Source: Cucumis sativus
Lineage: Eukaryota; Streptophyta; Magnoliopsida; Cucurbitales; Cucurbitaceae
Assembly (NCBI RefSeq): GCF_000004075.3
Contig: NC_026659.2
Span: 24,694,272 to 24,758,271 of the forward strand
Direction of reading: 5' to 3'
DNA length: 64,000 nucleotides
A model generated the notes under the pieces. It saw nothing but the letters and a program-made list of their open reading frames with translations, did no database searches and was not told the origin of the DNA. How positions within the stretch are numbered: position 1 is the first letter of the stretch; every line of letters begins with the position of its first letter. Position numbers and translations under genes: made by a program. Positions 42,901 through 53,690 of the stretch are shown here, in pieces.

Positions 42901-43291
42901 TAAAAAGAACGAACGAATAAAACACATACTGGGTAATGAGCAGGACATCAATCGTTGAGGGGTCAATCTCATCAAAGTAAGGCAAAGCAGCCATGCCAGA
43001 GTAAGCAGGGTGAATTCCACAATCAAACTGTCAACCAGAGGAGAAAAGAAAAATTACCACTAACACAATTAAACCTCCATATGTTAAATTATATTTATAC
43101 CCCGATAGTAAATGAGAAATAATAATGAGTTCAAAGCATACCAAAACAATTTTGCCTTTGTAAGACATATATACACAGGAACGACCCACTTCATTGCCAG
43201 CCCCAAGAGGAGTTATAATAAGCTGATCCTCCTCTCTGGTCGAGGATGCATCCCGTTTCTTAAGTGATGGCGGCTGTCCAAGAGAAGCCAT
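39948..43291 (-). CDS. CPSF73-I: Cleavage and polyadenylation factor CPSF73-I, copy A
   Basis: Five coding exons, read 43291-43142, 43027-42930, 42507-42462, 42391-42242 and 41585-39948, give 693 residues, exactly the remembered length of Arabidopsis CPSF73-I. It is the nuclear endonuclease that cuts pre-mRNA at the poly(A) site. The metallo-beta-lactamase motif HFHLDH is at 83-88, split by an intron after the first two bases of His83. The zinc ligand His170 is in [11 protein letters not shown] and Asp191 in LYTGDYS; the beta-CASP domain follows ([27 protein letters not shown]), then ISFSAHADF and [10 protein letters not shown]. All catalytic residues are present. Against copy B it differs at few sites, notably ASPSGLQSG for ASPGGLQSG and RQLFEMW for RQLFDMW. 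It lies between the bZIP-like gene and a tRNA on the same strand. Confidence 0.95.
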
Positions 43292-43660
43292 TTCTCCAAA
43301 ATCTTTCCAAAAGGGAAGACTGAATTAAATCTTACAATTCCAAAATATACAAACATAATAAGTAATTGCACAGAGTATGAGTGAAACAGAAACAGATCAA
43401 AAAAATGCTGAAGAAGAAGGAAAAAGAGAGTGAAGTTAGTAAGTAAAAGAGAGAACATGTGTAGAAAGAGAACTTACAGTGTTGTAGATGAAAGAAGAAA
43501 GAGAAGGAGAAATTCAAAAAAGAACTGTGAATTGTTTGTTGGGTTTTAGACGGAGAAATTCAACGGGAGAGAAGAGAAGAGGAGAGAAGGAAGGAGAAAT
43601 TTTAGACGAGGAGGGTAGTTTGGGAAATCGGCCCTTGGAAAAAGAAGATGAAAAAAAATG

Positions 43661-43665
43661 AAAAA
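43661..43665 (-). terminator. RNA polymerase III T-run after tRNA-Arg copy A
   Basis: On the minus strand a run of five T begins two bases after the tRNA 3' end, followed by a second run of eight (43651-43658). This is the usual polymerase III termination signal. Confidence 0.75.
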
Positions 43666-43667
43666 GC

Positions 43668-43741
43668 CGACCACAGTGGGAGTCGAACCCACGACCTTCT
43701 GATCCGAAGTCAGACGCGCTAATCCACTGCGCTATGCGGTC
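43668..43741 (-). tRNA. tRNA-Arg(UCG), copy A
   Basis: Seventy-four bases fold as a full cloverleaf. GACCGCA pairs with TGTGGTC with one G-T pair, followed by a G discriminator base. The anticodon arm is TCTGA-CTTCGGA-TCAGA, giving anticodon TCG for Arg codon CGA. The T arm contains GGTTCGACTCC, which also serves as the B box, and the A box is TAGCGCAGTGG. There is no intron and no encoded CCA. It matches the nuclear tRNA-Arg(UCG) of other plants as I remember it. It lies 376 bases upstream of the CPSF73-I start codon on the same strand, and the same spacing logic is kept in copy B. Confidence 0.96.
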
Positions 43742-45728
43742 ATTTGTTGATTACGAAGAGAAATTAAATTAATTATATGATAATTATATTTTCAATTATA
43801 AATTAATTAAGATATGATTCAATTTCCATAACACACAACAAATTTTCAAAATCGCTCTATTCATTTAAGTACTAGGACAATCATAAAAAGTGTTCAAGAT
43901 ACAAGTGTGATTTTTTTTGTATACCGAGAGTATTTACATATCTCAAATTAGTATAAAAAAATATAGATCATTCAATTTTGTATTTTAACACGTTCATCGA
44001 CTAAAGTATTTTAATCAAATAGATCGTTAGAGTTAGTCATTGATAAGATTATCAGTGTATGAGCCGCTAGAGATGACTACTACATGTAGTCATCTAAAGA
44101 TTGTCGTAATTAATAGTCAAAGTTGATCTTTAATAGATGGACAATGGTGACGATCAAGGTCAAAACAAGAGAAACAAATAAATTGTATAAAGAATCAGAA
44201 CTTACGAATTGAGTTATTTTTATTGCAATGAAAACATTACAAGTTTTGAATGGTAAATAAAAAACTAACCACTGATGTCCTAACACACTGACTTCAAAAT
44301 TCTTCACCCATTTCACTAAGCCAATAACTTAAGTTCACAAAAAAAATACTAATTTAATTACTTAGCACTAATTCTTGACAAAGTTATGTAATCCAAGTTG
44401 GTCATCAGATAACTGTCATCAAAGTGAGCTAACAGATGATGGCTGCGCCTAGACTAGATCACTAACATGTGGAGAAACTAGAGTTTTGTAGTCTTAACGT
44501 GCAAGTGGTAATTATGCCACAATAGTAAAGATCATTGACTAAAGGATAAATTTCAATCGTATGGTATAGAAAAAGTTCAAATTAGGTCTCCTCGTAGTTT
44601 GATTAAATATGATTAACTTATATATAATACAACAGATAAAACTATAAAATCTAATGACTACAAGGAATAACAAAACTACCAAAACTTGCCTTCAGATTTC
44701 TGTCAATATAACACAGCATCAGAATAAGTTAATAAGTTTAAGCATTATAAAAATTAAGTGCATCCCATCCTTGAAGGAGAAGAAGCAGGCTGACTCACGC
44801 TCGTTATATCTCAAATTCAAATGCAGTTCAAGCTCCTGCAGCAAAAAGACAACCTCCAAAGAAAATTTGCCTCCCACTTTTCACAATATTCTTTGCGCCT
44901 CCTTCCGAGTGCTCCTAACTACAGGGAAGCTTTCTCTGATTGTTCTTTTTCTTTTTTTTTCTACTAATGAGAAACATGATACAAAATGGAACTGGCCCAG
45001 AGCTTCTGTACAGATCTATTCACATTAAATATTCAGACAGCCTCAGAATTTCCACTGCAAAAATCAAAAGTTTTCGTTATTAAAATGTAACAATAAACCA
45101 CATATTCTTGTCCACTTCCGAAGTGTTTTGGGTCACTGAATTGAATTATGAAGTGTAAGTCAATATGCTGAGTTAAGAGTTTGTACTTGGATGTTGAGTT
45201 GTATGATGGAATTCTTAGATGAAAGGAAAGATAGAATTTCAACAAATATGTGAACTTCATTGTTGAAGTCTGTTTAACCATCAACTTAGAAGTTGGTGGG
45301 TCAAAAACCAGTTTATAGAGATTTCTAAAGAGAGACAAATATTCTACTCAGAATCAGTGGCAAATATCAAGTCATACCATGAATTATGAGATTGTATCGA
45401 TTAAGACCTAGAACTAATAATTGTATCAACTCAACTAAAGAACTTTGTCATATAAATTTAAACATCAAACTAATAGTTGTACAAAATTAAACCTGAACTT
45501 TCATAAAATTTAAAGCAACTTATATCAATTCAAACTCTCAACTTTCATAAGTGTATCCAAATAGAACATAATGGAAGGTTTAAATTGATACAATTATTAG
45601 TTAAGGGTTTAAATTGATACAATTATTAGTTAAGGGTTTAAATCGATACAAACTCCAAATTCAAGGATATAAATTGATATTCTCCCAAGAATTGATTATA
45701 ATGTGATAAGAAAAATCAATGGACCATA
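43742..45728. other. Intergenic region between tRNA-Arg and MORF copy A
   Basis: AT-rich DNA. 44300-44650 matches 62520-63180 (third unit), and 44790-45060 matches 58848-59080 (unit B). 45043-45054 may be an alternative last MORF exon. A short tandem repeat lies at 45577-45634. No gene. Confidence 0.55.
45577..45634. repeat. 29-base direct tandem duplication
   Basis: Two perfect copies of a 29-base unit (ggtttaaattgatacaatta then ttagttaag) and the start of a third, changed one. Local slippage product near the MORF 3' flank. Confidence 0.85.
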
Positions 45729-48700
45729 CTATTTAAGGTTTACTAAATTAGAATGTCTTACTTGATCGTCCCATGTTTGTCCACAGGAAATGTAGTTTCG
45801 TCGTTCTTCCTGCATGTTTCTTTGGAAACCTGGGGAAAATCTCTGACCTTCAATAGAACTTGGGTACTGTCCTTGACCATAAGGCATTCCTGCTCCATGA
45901 CCACGATATCTACCTTGCTCATACGGTCCACCCTGTGCAGAATTAAAGCCACTAGAAAAAATACGCTGGCCTAGTCGAGGCACATAGTCTCTCTGCTCTC
46001 CTTGAGGGAGACAATTTTCTAGCATATCATGGGTATAATTTCCCTGCCCCCTTTGACTGTAGTTTACTGCATGATAAGGCATTAGACCTCTTCCTCCATA
46101 ATAGGAATCTCTTCCTTTAGGAATATAAGTGTTCATAGGTGAATAATCTCTCCTTTCTCCAAGCCCTCCACTACCATAATTACTTGGGCCTAGTGGAGGC
46201 ATATAATCTCTATGCTCTCCCTGAGGGAAATAATTTCTTTGCACGTCATGGTTATAACTTCCATGCCCCCTTTGATTGTAGTTTACTTGATGATAAGGAA
46301 TTGGACCTCTTCCTCCCTGATAGGAATCTCTTCCTTCATAACTTCCATGCCCCCTTTGATTGTAGTTTACTTGAGGATAAGGAATTGGACCTCTTCCTCC
46401 CTGATAGGAATCTCTTCCTTCGGTAGCATAAGTGTTCATAGGTGAATAATTTCTCCTTTCTCCAATCCCTCGAGTAAAGCCACTACCATAATTACTCTGG
46501 CCTAGTGGAGGCACATAATCTATTTGCTCTCGTTGAGAATGATAATTTCCTTGCACATCACAATTATAACTTTCCTGCACCCTTTGAATGTCGTTTACTT
46601 GATGATAAGGCATTGGACCTCTTCCTCCCTGATAGGAATCTCTTACTTCAGGAGCATAAGTGTTCATAGGTGAATACTCTCTCCTTTCTTGAAGCCCTCG
46701 AGTAAAGCCACTACCATAATTACTCTGGCTTGGTGGAGGCATATAATCTATCTGTTCTCGTTGAGACCAGTAATTTCCTTGCATGTCATAATTATAAATT
46801 TCCTGCACCCTTTGATTGTAGTTTCCTCGATGAGAAGGCATTGGACCTCTTCCTCCTTGATAGGAATCTCTTCCTTCAAGAGCGCTAGTATTCATAGGTG
46901 AATGATCTCTCTTTTCTCGAAGCCCTTGAGTAAAGTCACTACCATAAGTACTCTGACCTGGTGGAAGCACATAATCTCTTTGCTCTCCCCGAGGGAGATA
47001 ATTTCCTTGCACTTCATGGTTATAACATCCATGCCCCCTCTGCTCTCCCTGAGGGAGATAATTTCCTTGCACTTCATGGTTATAACTTCCATACCCCCTT
47101 TGATTGTAGTTTACTTGATGATAAGGCATTGGACCTCTTCCTCCTTGATAGGAATCTCTTGCTTCAGGAGCATAAGTGTTCATAGGTGAATAATCTCTCC
47201 TTTCTCGAAGCCCTTGAGTAAAGCCACTACCATAATTACTCTGGATTGGTGGAGGCATATAATCTATCTGCTCTCGTTGTGACGGGTAATTTCCTTGCAT
47301 GTCATAATTATAAATTTCCTGCACCCTTGGATTGTAGTTTCCTCGATGAGAAGGCATCGGACCTCTTCCTCCTTGATAGGAATCTCTTCCTTCAAGAGCA
47401 CTAGTCCTCAAAGGTGAATGATCTCTCTTTTCTCGAAGCCCTTGTGTAAAGCCACTACCATAATTACTCTGGCCTGGTGGAGGCATATAGTCTATCTGCT
47501 CTCGTTGAGGCTGATAATTTCCTTGCACATCATAATTATAAATTTCCTGCCCCCTTTGAATGTGGTTACCTCGATGAGAAGGCATTGGACCTCTTCCTCC
47601 TTGATAGTAATCTCTTCCTTCAAGAGCGCTAGTATTCATAGGTGAATGATCTCTCGTTTCCCTAAGCTCTAGGGGACCATAATTTTGGGATGGACCTTGC
47701 GGCGAATAGTTTTGTGAAGCTCTGGAATGGCATTCATCTCCTTGTATAGAACCCTGTTGATTAAAAGATGGATTAGCTTGCCTATTCGGTGTTGATGTAG
47801 CTGGCCTCTCATATCTTGGTTGATCCAGATTTCCGCTACGGTCTTTTCGCACCTGCCTTCCAGCATATTGTCCAGGTGGTGGTCTTGGTATAACCGTTCC
47901 ATTGATATATTTATCTCCTGATTATTAAAAAATAATGTTGTAAATTCAAAGGTCATGAAACATCTAGTATTAAACAAAATTTTCATCAGGAGGATACATC
48001 ACTTGGTTAACTATAAAAGAAAATTCAGTAATTGACAAATTGGGCAGTTGCATACCTCCATACTCCTTGTTTACTTGATCAACGTAAGAATCAGCCAATA
48101 CAAACAAAACACCAGGTAGACCTAGTAAAAGAAAGATTTAAAATCAGCATTGCACATAGCATTTGAAAAGTGTACTTAGATGTCATCAACAACTACCGCG
48201 AAATTTCTCTGATTCTTCTTTTGTCATCACAGCCTGAAACCCTTGATACGTAGTCGTAGTACAAGCATAAATCCTTTTTTTTGCTTCTTCCACACTGTTC
48301 ATGGTTTGGGAAAAGAATGTTAAACTAAAGCATAATTTTATCAAAATTAATCATTTCAAAATACTAGAGCTGTACCAGTTGCAACCCATTTAAATGCAAG
48401 GAAAAAGGTAAGAAACGGTCTGAACATAATAAAGAATAAACATTGTACGAAGATCATGCAACAGAAACAAAACCAATATTCTATTCAAGCATGCCATGGG
48501 TAGTTGTAGTTAGACAGAAAATACACCAAATTGAGATATGTGGGTGTTAAAGGCCAATTTAATGCATGGTAATCATATTGTAGGGCCGTCGCATAGCCAT
48601 ACAATATCAAAAAGTTAAGAAAACCAGATGATAAATATCCTGAGGCAACATTAAAACTTGAACTCGTGAACTTACAATTATATGAACTACAATAGCTTAA

Positions 48701-49846
48701 TCTTGTCACTGCTGATTCAGTCCACAGTGGGGAACGTAATAATTCCATCACAATTCCATCAACTAAACCCACATACTCCAACAAAAACCAAAAAACATAG
48801 GAAGCGATATTGCTAGCATTAGCGAAGATGTCAAGAAATCAAGGTTTACTTGTTAATAATCAATTTAAAATAGTTTGGAGTCATTTCATATACGCGCCAT
48901 TTGCATTGTGATCGAAAACAGTGAATGAATCAAATTGATCCTAAAATAATACTGGGGATGTCATATAAATGTCCTTATCAACATTTCATAGGTGAAGGAT
49001 TGCAAAAAAAAAAAACCCAAAGTATGCATAGCAACACCTAGAGTAAGAAACGAAAATGCAAAGTAGAATGGTCAAGATTCAAGTAATTTCTAGAGGAAAA
49101 AACACGAATAATTGAAGAGACAGCTCTAACGAAGTTGCGCCTATCATGTACTATAGAGTATGGAGGCAACAGAGGCAGAATGTAAGTTCTAAACCTCAAA
49201 GTTTTTTCAGAAGTTAAAAGAAATCAAACCTAATATTTAGGCCTTTGGCACAGGTTTCTTCGTAGGTCCGAACCATCTCCTCTGTAGTGGGTTTTGAGTC
49301 CCTAAAGTCCATGATGATGAGCCAGTGGTTGTAATCGCAGCCCTCAGGTGTATCGGTCCATATGTCACCGCTCGCAATATCGTTCCCTATCTTGACATCT
49401 TGACTACCGCTAGCAATATCCTTCCCTATCGTTACATCTTCGCTACCGCTCGCAATATCGTCCCCTATCTTGACATCTTCGCTACCGCTAGCATTATCGT
49501 TCCCTATCTTGACATCTTCGCTACCGCTCGCAATATCGTTCCCTATCTTCACATCTTCGCTACCGCTTGCAATATCGTTCCCTATCTTCACATCTTCGCT
49601 ACCGCTCGCAATATCGGTCCCTATCTTGTCATCTTCCCTATTGCTAGCAAGTGATAACCAGGAATAGGAAGAAATTGACGACAATCTCAGTGGCCAATGT
49701 GGTGAGATCATAGCCGGAGACTTAGATAATGACGGAGCGGAAGGACAAAATATAGAGTGGCTGGTTTGACCAGATACTGCCGCATAACGGTGGAAAGCAG
49801 AAAGAAAAGACAAAGTGCGGCGGAGACGAAGTGAATGAAGGGCCAT
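45729..49846 (-). CDS. MORF1-like organellar RNA editing factor, repeat-expanded copy A
   Basis: Four exons, read 49846-49230, 48294-48197, 48121-48056 and 47917-45729, join in frame to 989 residues. MORF/RIP proteins are plastid or mitochondrial partners of PPR proteins in C-to-U RNA editing. Residues 1-70 form an Arg/Ser-rich presequence ([20 protein letters not shown]), probably mitochondrial. Residues 71-160 are seven 13-residue repeats. The MORF box follows at about 168-265 ([54 protein letters not shown]). The conserved [15 protein letters not shown] reads LADSYVDQVNKEYGG, losing two Pro. Residues 345-918 are seven repeats of about 76 residues rich in Tyr, Gly, Gln, Pro and Arg. The usual MORF1 length is about 400. 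The frame is open throughout. A donor-like CAAGTAAG before the stop allows an alternative short last exon. Confidence 0.88.
45945..47666 (-). repeat. Coding minisatellite: seven units of about 228 bases in MORF copy A
   Basis: Seven head-to-tail units encode variants of SPMNTYAPEGRDSYQGGRGP then a Tyr/Asn/Gln part with QGNY, EQIDYMPPP and QSNYGSGFTQGL. Two unit types occur: units 1, 2 and 4 carry TSALEG, PSHRGN and QEIYNYD; units 3, 5, 6 and 7 carry NTYAPE-like and PYHQVNY. Units 3 and 6 have internal partial duplications. Unit lengths keep the frame. Copy B has one unit. Confidence 0.9.
49367..49636 (-). repeat. Coding minisatellite: seven 39-base units in MORF copy A exon 1
   Basis: Seven units encode variants of EDVKIGNDIASGS, differing by single residues (Thr, Asp or Lys in place of Asn; Asn for Ile). 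They lie between the presequence and the MORF box. Copy B has a single related stretch, EDDKIGPD. Confidence 0.92.
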
Positions 49847-50128
49847 GATCGGTGAAAGACTGTAATCGGAATGAAGGAGAAAAGAGACAGGTCGTTATTA
49901 CACATTTCTGTTTATTTTTCAGTAAAAAACAAGAGAAAGTTACCAGCTACAAAGCACAGTGATTCGAAAGAAGATGAATCCAGTGGAGCGTCAGCCGCAA
50001 AACCGACGGGAGCAAATGCAACCGGCAGTGGCGGCATGCCGGAGTGCTGGAAGGTAGTCGGAGATATTAAGATGATTCCAGTGGGACGACGGGCGTGAAG
50101 AGAAGTAATAAAAAAAAAAAACTCGGGT

Positions 50129-50137
50129 TTAGGGTTT
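50129..50137 (-). promoter_or_regulatory. Telo-box-like element upstream of MORF copy A
   Basis: AAACCCTAA on the minus strand about 285 bases before the MORF start. Such telo-boxes are common in plant promoters of ribosomal and organelle-related genes. A related TAGGGTTT lies at the same place in copy B. Function is inferred. Confidence 0.4.
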
Positions 50138-51421
50138 TGGGATTAAAATTACGAGAAAAACCCGTTTTGGAGGAAAAAAAATATCACAAATATCCCACAA
50201 GGGGTTTCTTCAAAAATAAAAAAGTATTAAGAAAATAATTCTATATTCATCTTGAATTTTGTATCTTATTCTATTTGTTCTGTTCGATCATATTCTCGCC
50301 TCTAACAAAATGATAAAGTAAATTATATGTTGATGATCACGATGGATAATTTGTTTTAAGAATATAGAATTTTAATTTTTAGTTAAAAACTAGATAGTAA
50401 ATTTATGTTTAATAGTAGAACTCAAAAAGTTAATGTTTTCTAAAATATTCATCATCGTCATTTTGGCAGATTGTCATCATTCTATTTCACTTTCTCAACT
50501 CATATGTATAATTCATCCAGATATAATTTTTTTAGTACACTCAAGTTTGAGATATTTTGTGATTGATTGAACTGTTTTTTTTCTTTTTCATTCCGATTGA
50601 TCTTTCGGTTGGGGGTTTTATGATTCAGTGTAGGAATGTTTGTTTACAATTGTAGAGCTTATTTTAAACAAGTGTGTATTTATTTTATTTTTTTGCTAGT
50701 TTATTTTGAACTGCGATGAATGTTAAACACTACTGTCAATTCTATTTTAAACACCAACATCTCTTCTGGATTCGCTTCGAGATTATTTCAATTTGAAAAA
50801 TAAATAAATGGTGGGAGTTGGAGTTGGGGTTGGAGAGGAGATGTGAAAGATTTAAGTTTTGAAGAAAAAAATAATATTAGTTTTTAATTTAGATTTATTT
50901 AATTTGTTAATTATATTTTTATGATGGCATAAAAGATTTGTATAATAAATTAACAAAAGCTCTTTGATATTTATTAATTTAATTAATAGTGAATGTATAG
51001 TTTAATTATCCAAATATAGAATGCACATCATTCTATAATAGAATTCTAAAACAGACCAAAGTAAGCTTTATTTTCAAAAGTTTGAGGACCGAAAAAGACA
51101 ATTTTAAAAATTTAAGGGCCAAAATAGAACGAACTAGATACAAAGTCGAGGGATCAGAATAAACTTACTTTGGTGCATGCCTTTAGAATTCCAACTTTTT
51201 AATCTAATGAAGTCACACGTAATTCGCTACACTAATTAAATTGAACCAAGAAATTTTACTAATTTATTCCTACAAATCTTTTGTGTTGTATGGAACAATT
51301 TTGAAAATAAAAAAGACTCACAGACTCACAATGAAAAAGACAAAAAATATCAACCGGTCAGATCCGTGTGTGTAATTATTCTCCTAAAAGATCACAATAG
51401 ACGATCATGTCGATATTATCA

Positions 51422-51660
51422 ACACGATTTTGTAGTTCTTTTCAACAACGATGGAAAAAATGTTTCAAATCTAAACGATCGTGTTGACTATGCTAAAAGA
51501 TTGTGTTGATCAAGTAAATGATCGTTTAGATCATATATATATATATACACGATTGTGTATTCCTTTTTAAATGATAGTGAAAGGGTTTCAAATCTAAACA
51601 ATTACATCGAGCATGCTAAACTATCATGTTGACTAGATAAACAGTTATTTAAATCATATC
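51422..51660. repeat. Two imperfect tandem units of about 115 bases
   Basis: 51422-51540 and 51547-51660 share the same word order: 'acacgattttgta', 'gtttcaaatctaaac', 'catgctaaa', 'tgttga', then 'gtt(a/t)a(a/g)atcatat'. An old local duplication with many changes, with an AT run between units. Confidence 0.6.
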
Positions 51661-52467
51661 AAAGCTATTGACGATTATTCACCCTACTTTTGGTATTGAA
51701 CCTCCATTGTTGTTTGTAAGAAATGGAGAAGTGTTAACGAAGTCCAGTGAATGACATGTGATTATGTATAAATACTAAAACTCAACCGTTAAAAAAAACT
51801 CCCAATAGAAGGAAAAATAATACCATATTGAAAAATTCAACAGGTTCGAAGCTACTAATCTTTTCATTAAGAGTTTGGTATCTGTGGAAGGAGAAAGAGA
51901 TACGAGTAATAGTTTTTAGTATTTTCGGATTTTATCTGGTAAGTCATGTTCGTACGTTGTTTGAGTAATGAGTTGCAGTCTTTTTCAAACTAGTTTAAGT
52001 AAAGTTTAGATGGAGCAAATGACGTTGGTTACTTAAATCTTTCTTTAAACAGTGTATTGCTTATTGAAACGTATGTATGTTATAAATGAGATAATTTTCT
52101 TGAAAACGAAACAAAGTCTTTGAACGGAAAGGAATCAAATATGAATATAAATTAGAAATCTTTACACGTTCATGCAGTTACAAATCATAAATGTTAGCTA
52201 TATAATGATTACATGATGGTTTCAAAACTCAAATCTCTATTGGGAAGGCAATTATTTCATTTTAAATATAGTATTTTCCTCTTTATGGTATTGGTGGTTC
52301 AATGTCACTTTCATAATTTTTTTCATTTGCACTTTGGAGGAGAAATGACCAAATAATTTATTTGCCAACAACAATCATGTTAGATGAATTGATATTAGAA
52401 TTTCTTTATATTTATATCATTCTCGTGGCTACAACCTATTAGAAGGTGTTTGATTCAAAAGAAATTG

Positions 52468-52738
52468 CAATGGATGACTATTTTAACAATAATAATTAAA
52501 GATATAGTAACATTTTTAAAAAATTGTAAATATAGCAAAACTATCACTTATAGACTTGTATCGCTAATAGGCTTCATATGGTATATAGTGATAGACCAAT
52601 ATTTGCAACATGGTCTACCAGTGATAGACTTATATCATTGATAGAATTTGACAAATTTTGCTATATTTGCACATTTTTTAAAATTGTGTTATATACTTAA
52701 TTAATTTGAATTTAATCGCTAAATTTACAACTACCCCT
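52468..52738. mobile_element. AT-rich inverted-repeat element (MITE-like)
   Basis: Arms 52518-52540 (aaaaaattgtaaatatagca and on) and 52656-52679 are near-perfect inverted copies. The interior has 'actatcact' and 'agtgatagac' words that extend the hairpin. It belongs to the same family as 15028-15282, with the outer right end 'ttatatacttaattaatttg'. Confidence 0.65.
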
Positions 52739-53113
52739 TGACTCAAGGGTTGGGATTGGATGGATTGGACATCTCGTAGCCCAACCCTTGTTCGAGACGT
52801 TCTTATAGGTTTTCTACTAACTTTTCCACAAGTTTGAATTATAAACAATATTTAAAACCATAAGCTACTTTTTAATTTTTGTACTAACAACAAAGATAGC
52901 AAATTTATTCGTGATTACCATTCTTTTAAGCTTACAAATTGAACGTTTGATTTTTGTTTTTAAGAAAGAAAAACTAATTATTACATGTAGTTGCAAGGCA
53001 GAGTACACATTAAGTCTATATATATATATGTTTGTTTGTTTTCATCTTATTCTCCATTTTCATTCATCTTCTTCTATTTTATTGTTTTGTTCTCTCTTCT
53101 ATCAATTCTCACA

Positions 53114-53690
53114 ATGACTCCACCTATTTTAATTATTTATTTCTTAAGCTTGGTGTTGTTCGTTAATGTCATTCCATTTGACTTCTTCCAGTTTGTTCAA
53201 CAATGGGGACCAAATGTATGTAATAACGCTCGTGTCTCCTCGTGATATACTCCGCCTCATCAAGTCATGTTCACTATTCATGGCTTGTGGCCAAGTAATT
53301 ATAGTAATGTTCATCTTGTTTTCCTATCTTTAGTGTTTTAGCTAATATATAATGTTGTAACATGCTTTAATGTTAGGTTATATCAGTTGAAGAACAACTG
53401 GATATATATTGGCCATATGTAAAATCTGAGATCAATTCTAAATTTTGAAGTCATGAATGGGGCTTTCATCACGGGAGATGTACAAATCCTCCTTTTAGCT
53501 TATTTCAAAATTTTCAAATTTCTTTTTATCTTCGAAAAGGATATTCTGTTGGCAATCGTAAACGTCGTCAAGCTCAACCCTCACATCTCCAAAGACCTTG
53601 TATTCCAAGCCATAGTCTGACATCTACACTGTGTTTTAGCTTTCAACTAAATTTGTGTGGCTCTTATAACAAGAGAGAAATTTGGTGATA
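53114..53690 (+). pseudogene. RNase T2 (S-like ribonuclease) pseudogene
   Basis: The reading begins with a hydrophobic signal-like peptide (MTPPILIIYFLSLVLFVNVI) and FDFFQFVQQWGPNVC, the mature N-terminus of plant secreted T2 ribonucleases such as bitter-gourd RNase MC1. The first active-site block, FTIHGLWPSNYSN, is well kept; an intron follows at about 53300-53375. The second block reads SHEWGFHHGRC instead of the family's HEWxKHGTC, and the C-terminal half is largely gone. Several in-frame breaks are present and the conserved C-terminal Cys region is missing, so it cannot make an active enzyme. It lies alone between the two duplication units. The family normally cuts RNA outside the cell or in the vacuole. 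Confidence 0.75.

Larger units (their letters stand above)
39660..50160. repeat. Segmental duplication unit A (CPSF73-I, tRNA-Arg, MORF)
   Basis: It matches unit B (about 53980-61900) in gene order, strand, exon structure and flanks. Left edge: 'ctttgctgtcatttgctcaa' against 'ctttgctgtcatttgctaaa'. Right edge: the 'gggttt' stretch upstream of each MORF. Unit A is about 2.6 kb longer, mostly from repeats inside its MORF gene and intergenic insertions. Confidence 0.9.

Noticed and set aside
46139-47645. Several plus-strand frames with repeated SSLIGISSF-type words.
   Set aside because: Antisense reading of the MORF A minisatellite; the repeats copy the same spurious frame many times.
45945-47666. 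Regular repeat array that could suggest a CRISPR or satellite.
   Set aside because: Units of about 228 bases are contiguous, coding and without unique spacers, and the genome is a plant.
49325-49667. Plus-strand frames with repeated ATARNIVPYLDIF-type and SLPLAISFPIF-type units.
   Set aside because: Antisense to the 39-base coding repeat of MORF A exon 1; repetition alone keeps them open.
49871-50098. 75-residue plus-strand frame starting near the MORF A promoter.
   Set aside because: Divergent-promoter sequence; the counterpart at unit B (61578-61781) differs in frame and ending.
50880-51200. Possible long-terminal-repeat remnant suggested by a run of AT-rich words and a 'gaggaccgaaaaagacaa' stretch.
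   Set aside because: No paired terminal repeat, primer-binding site or polyprotein resemblance could be seen.
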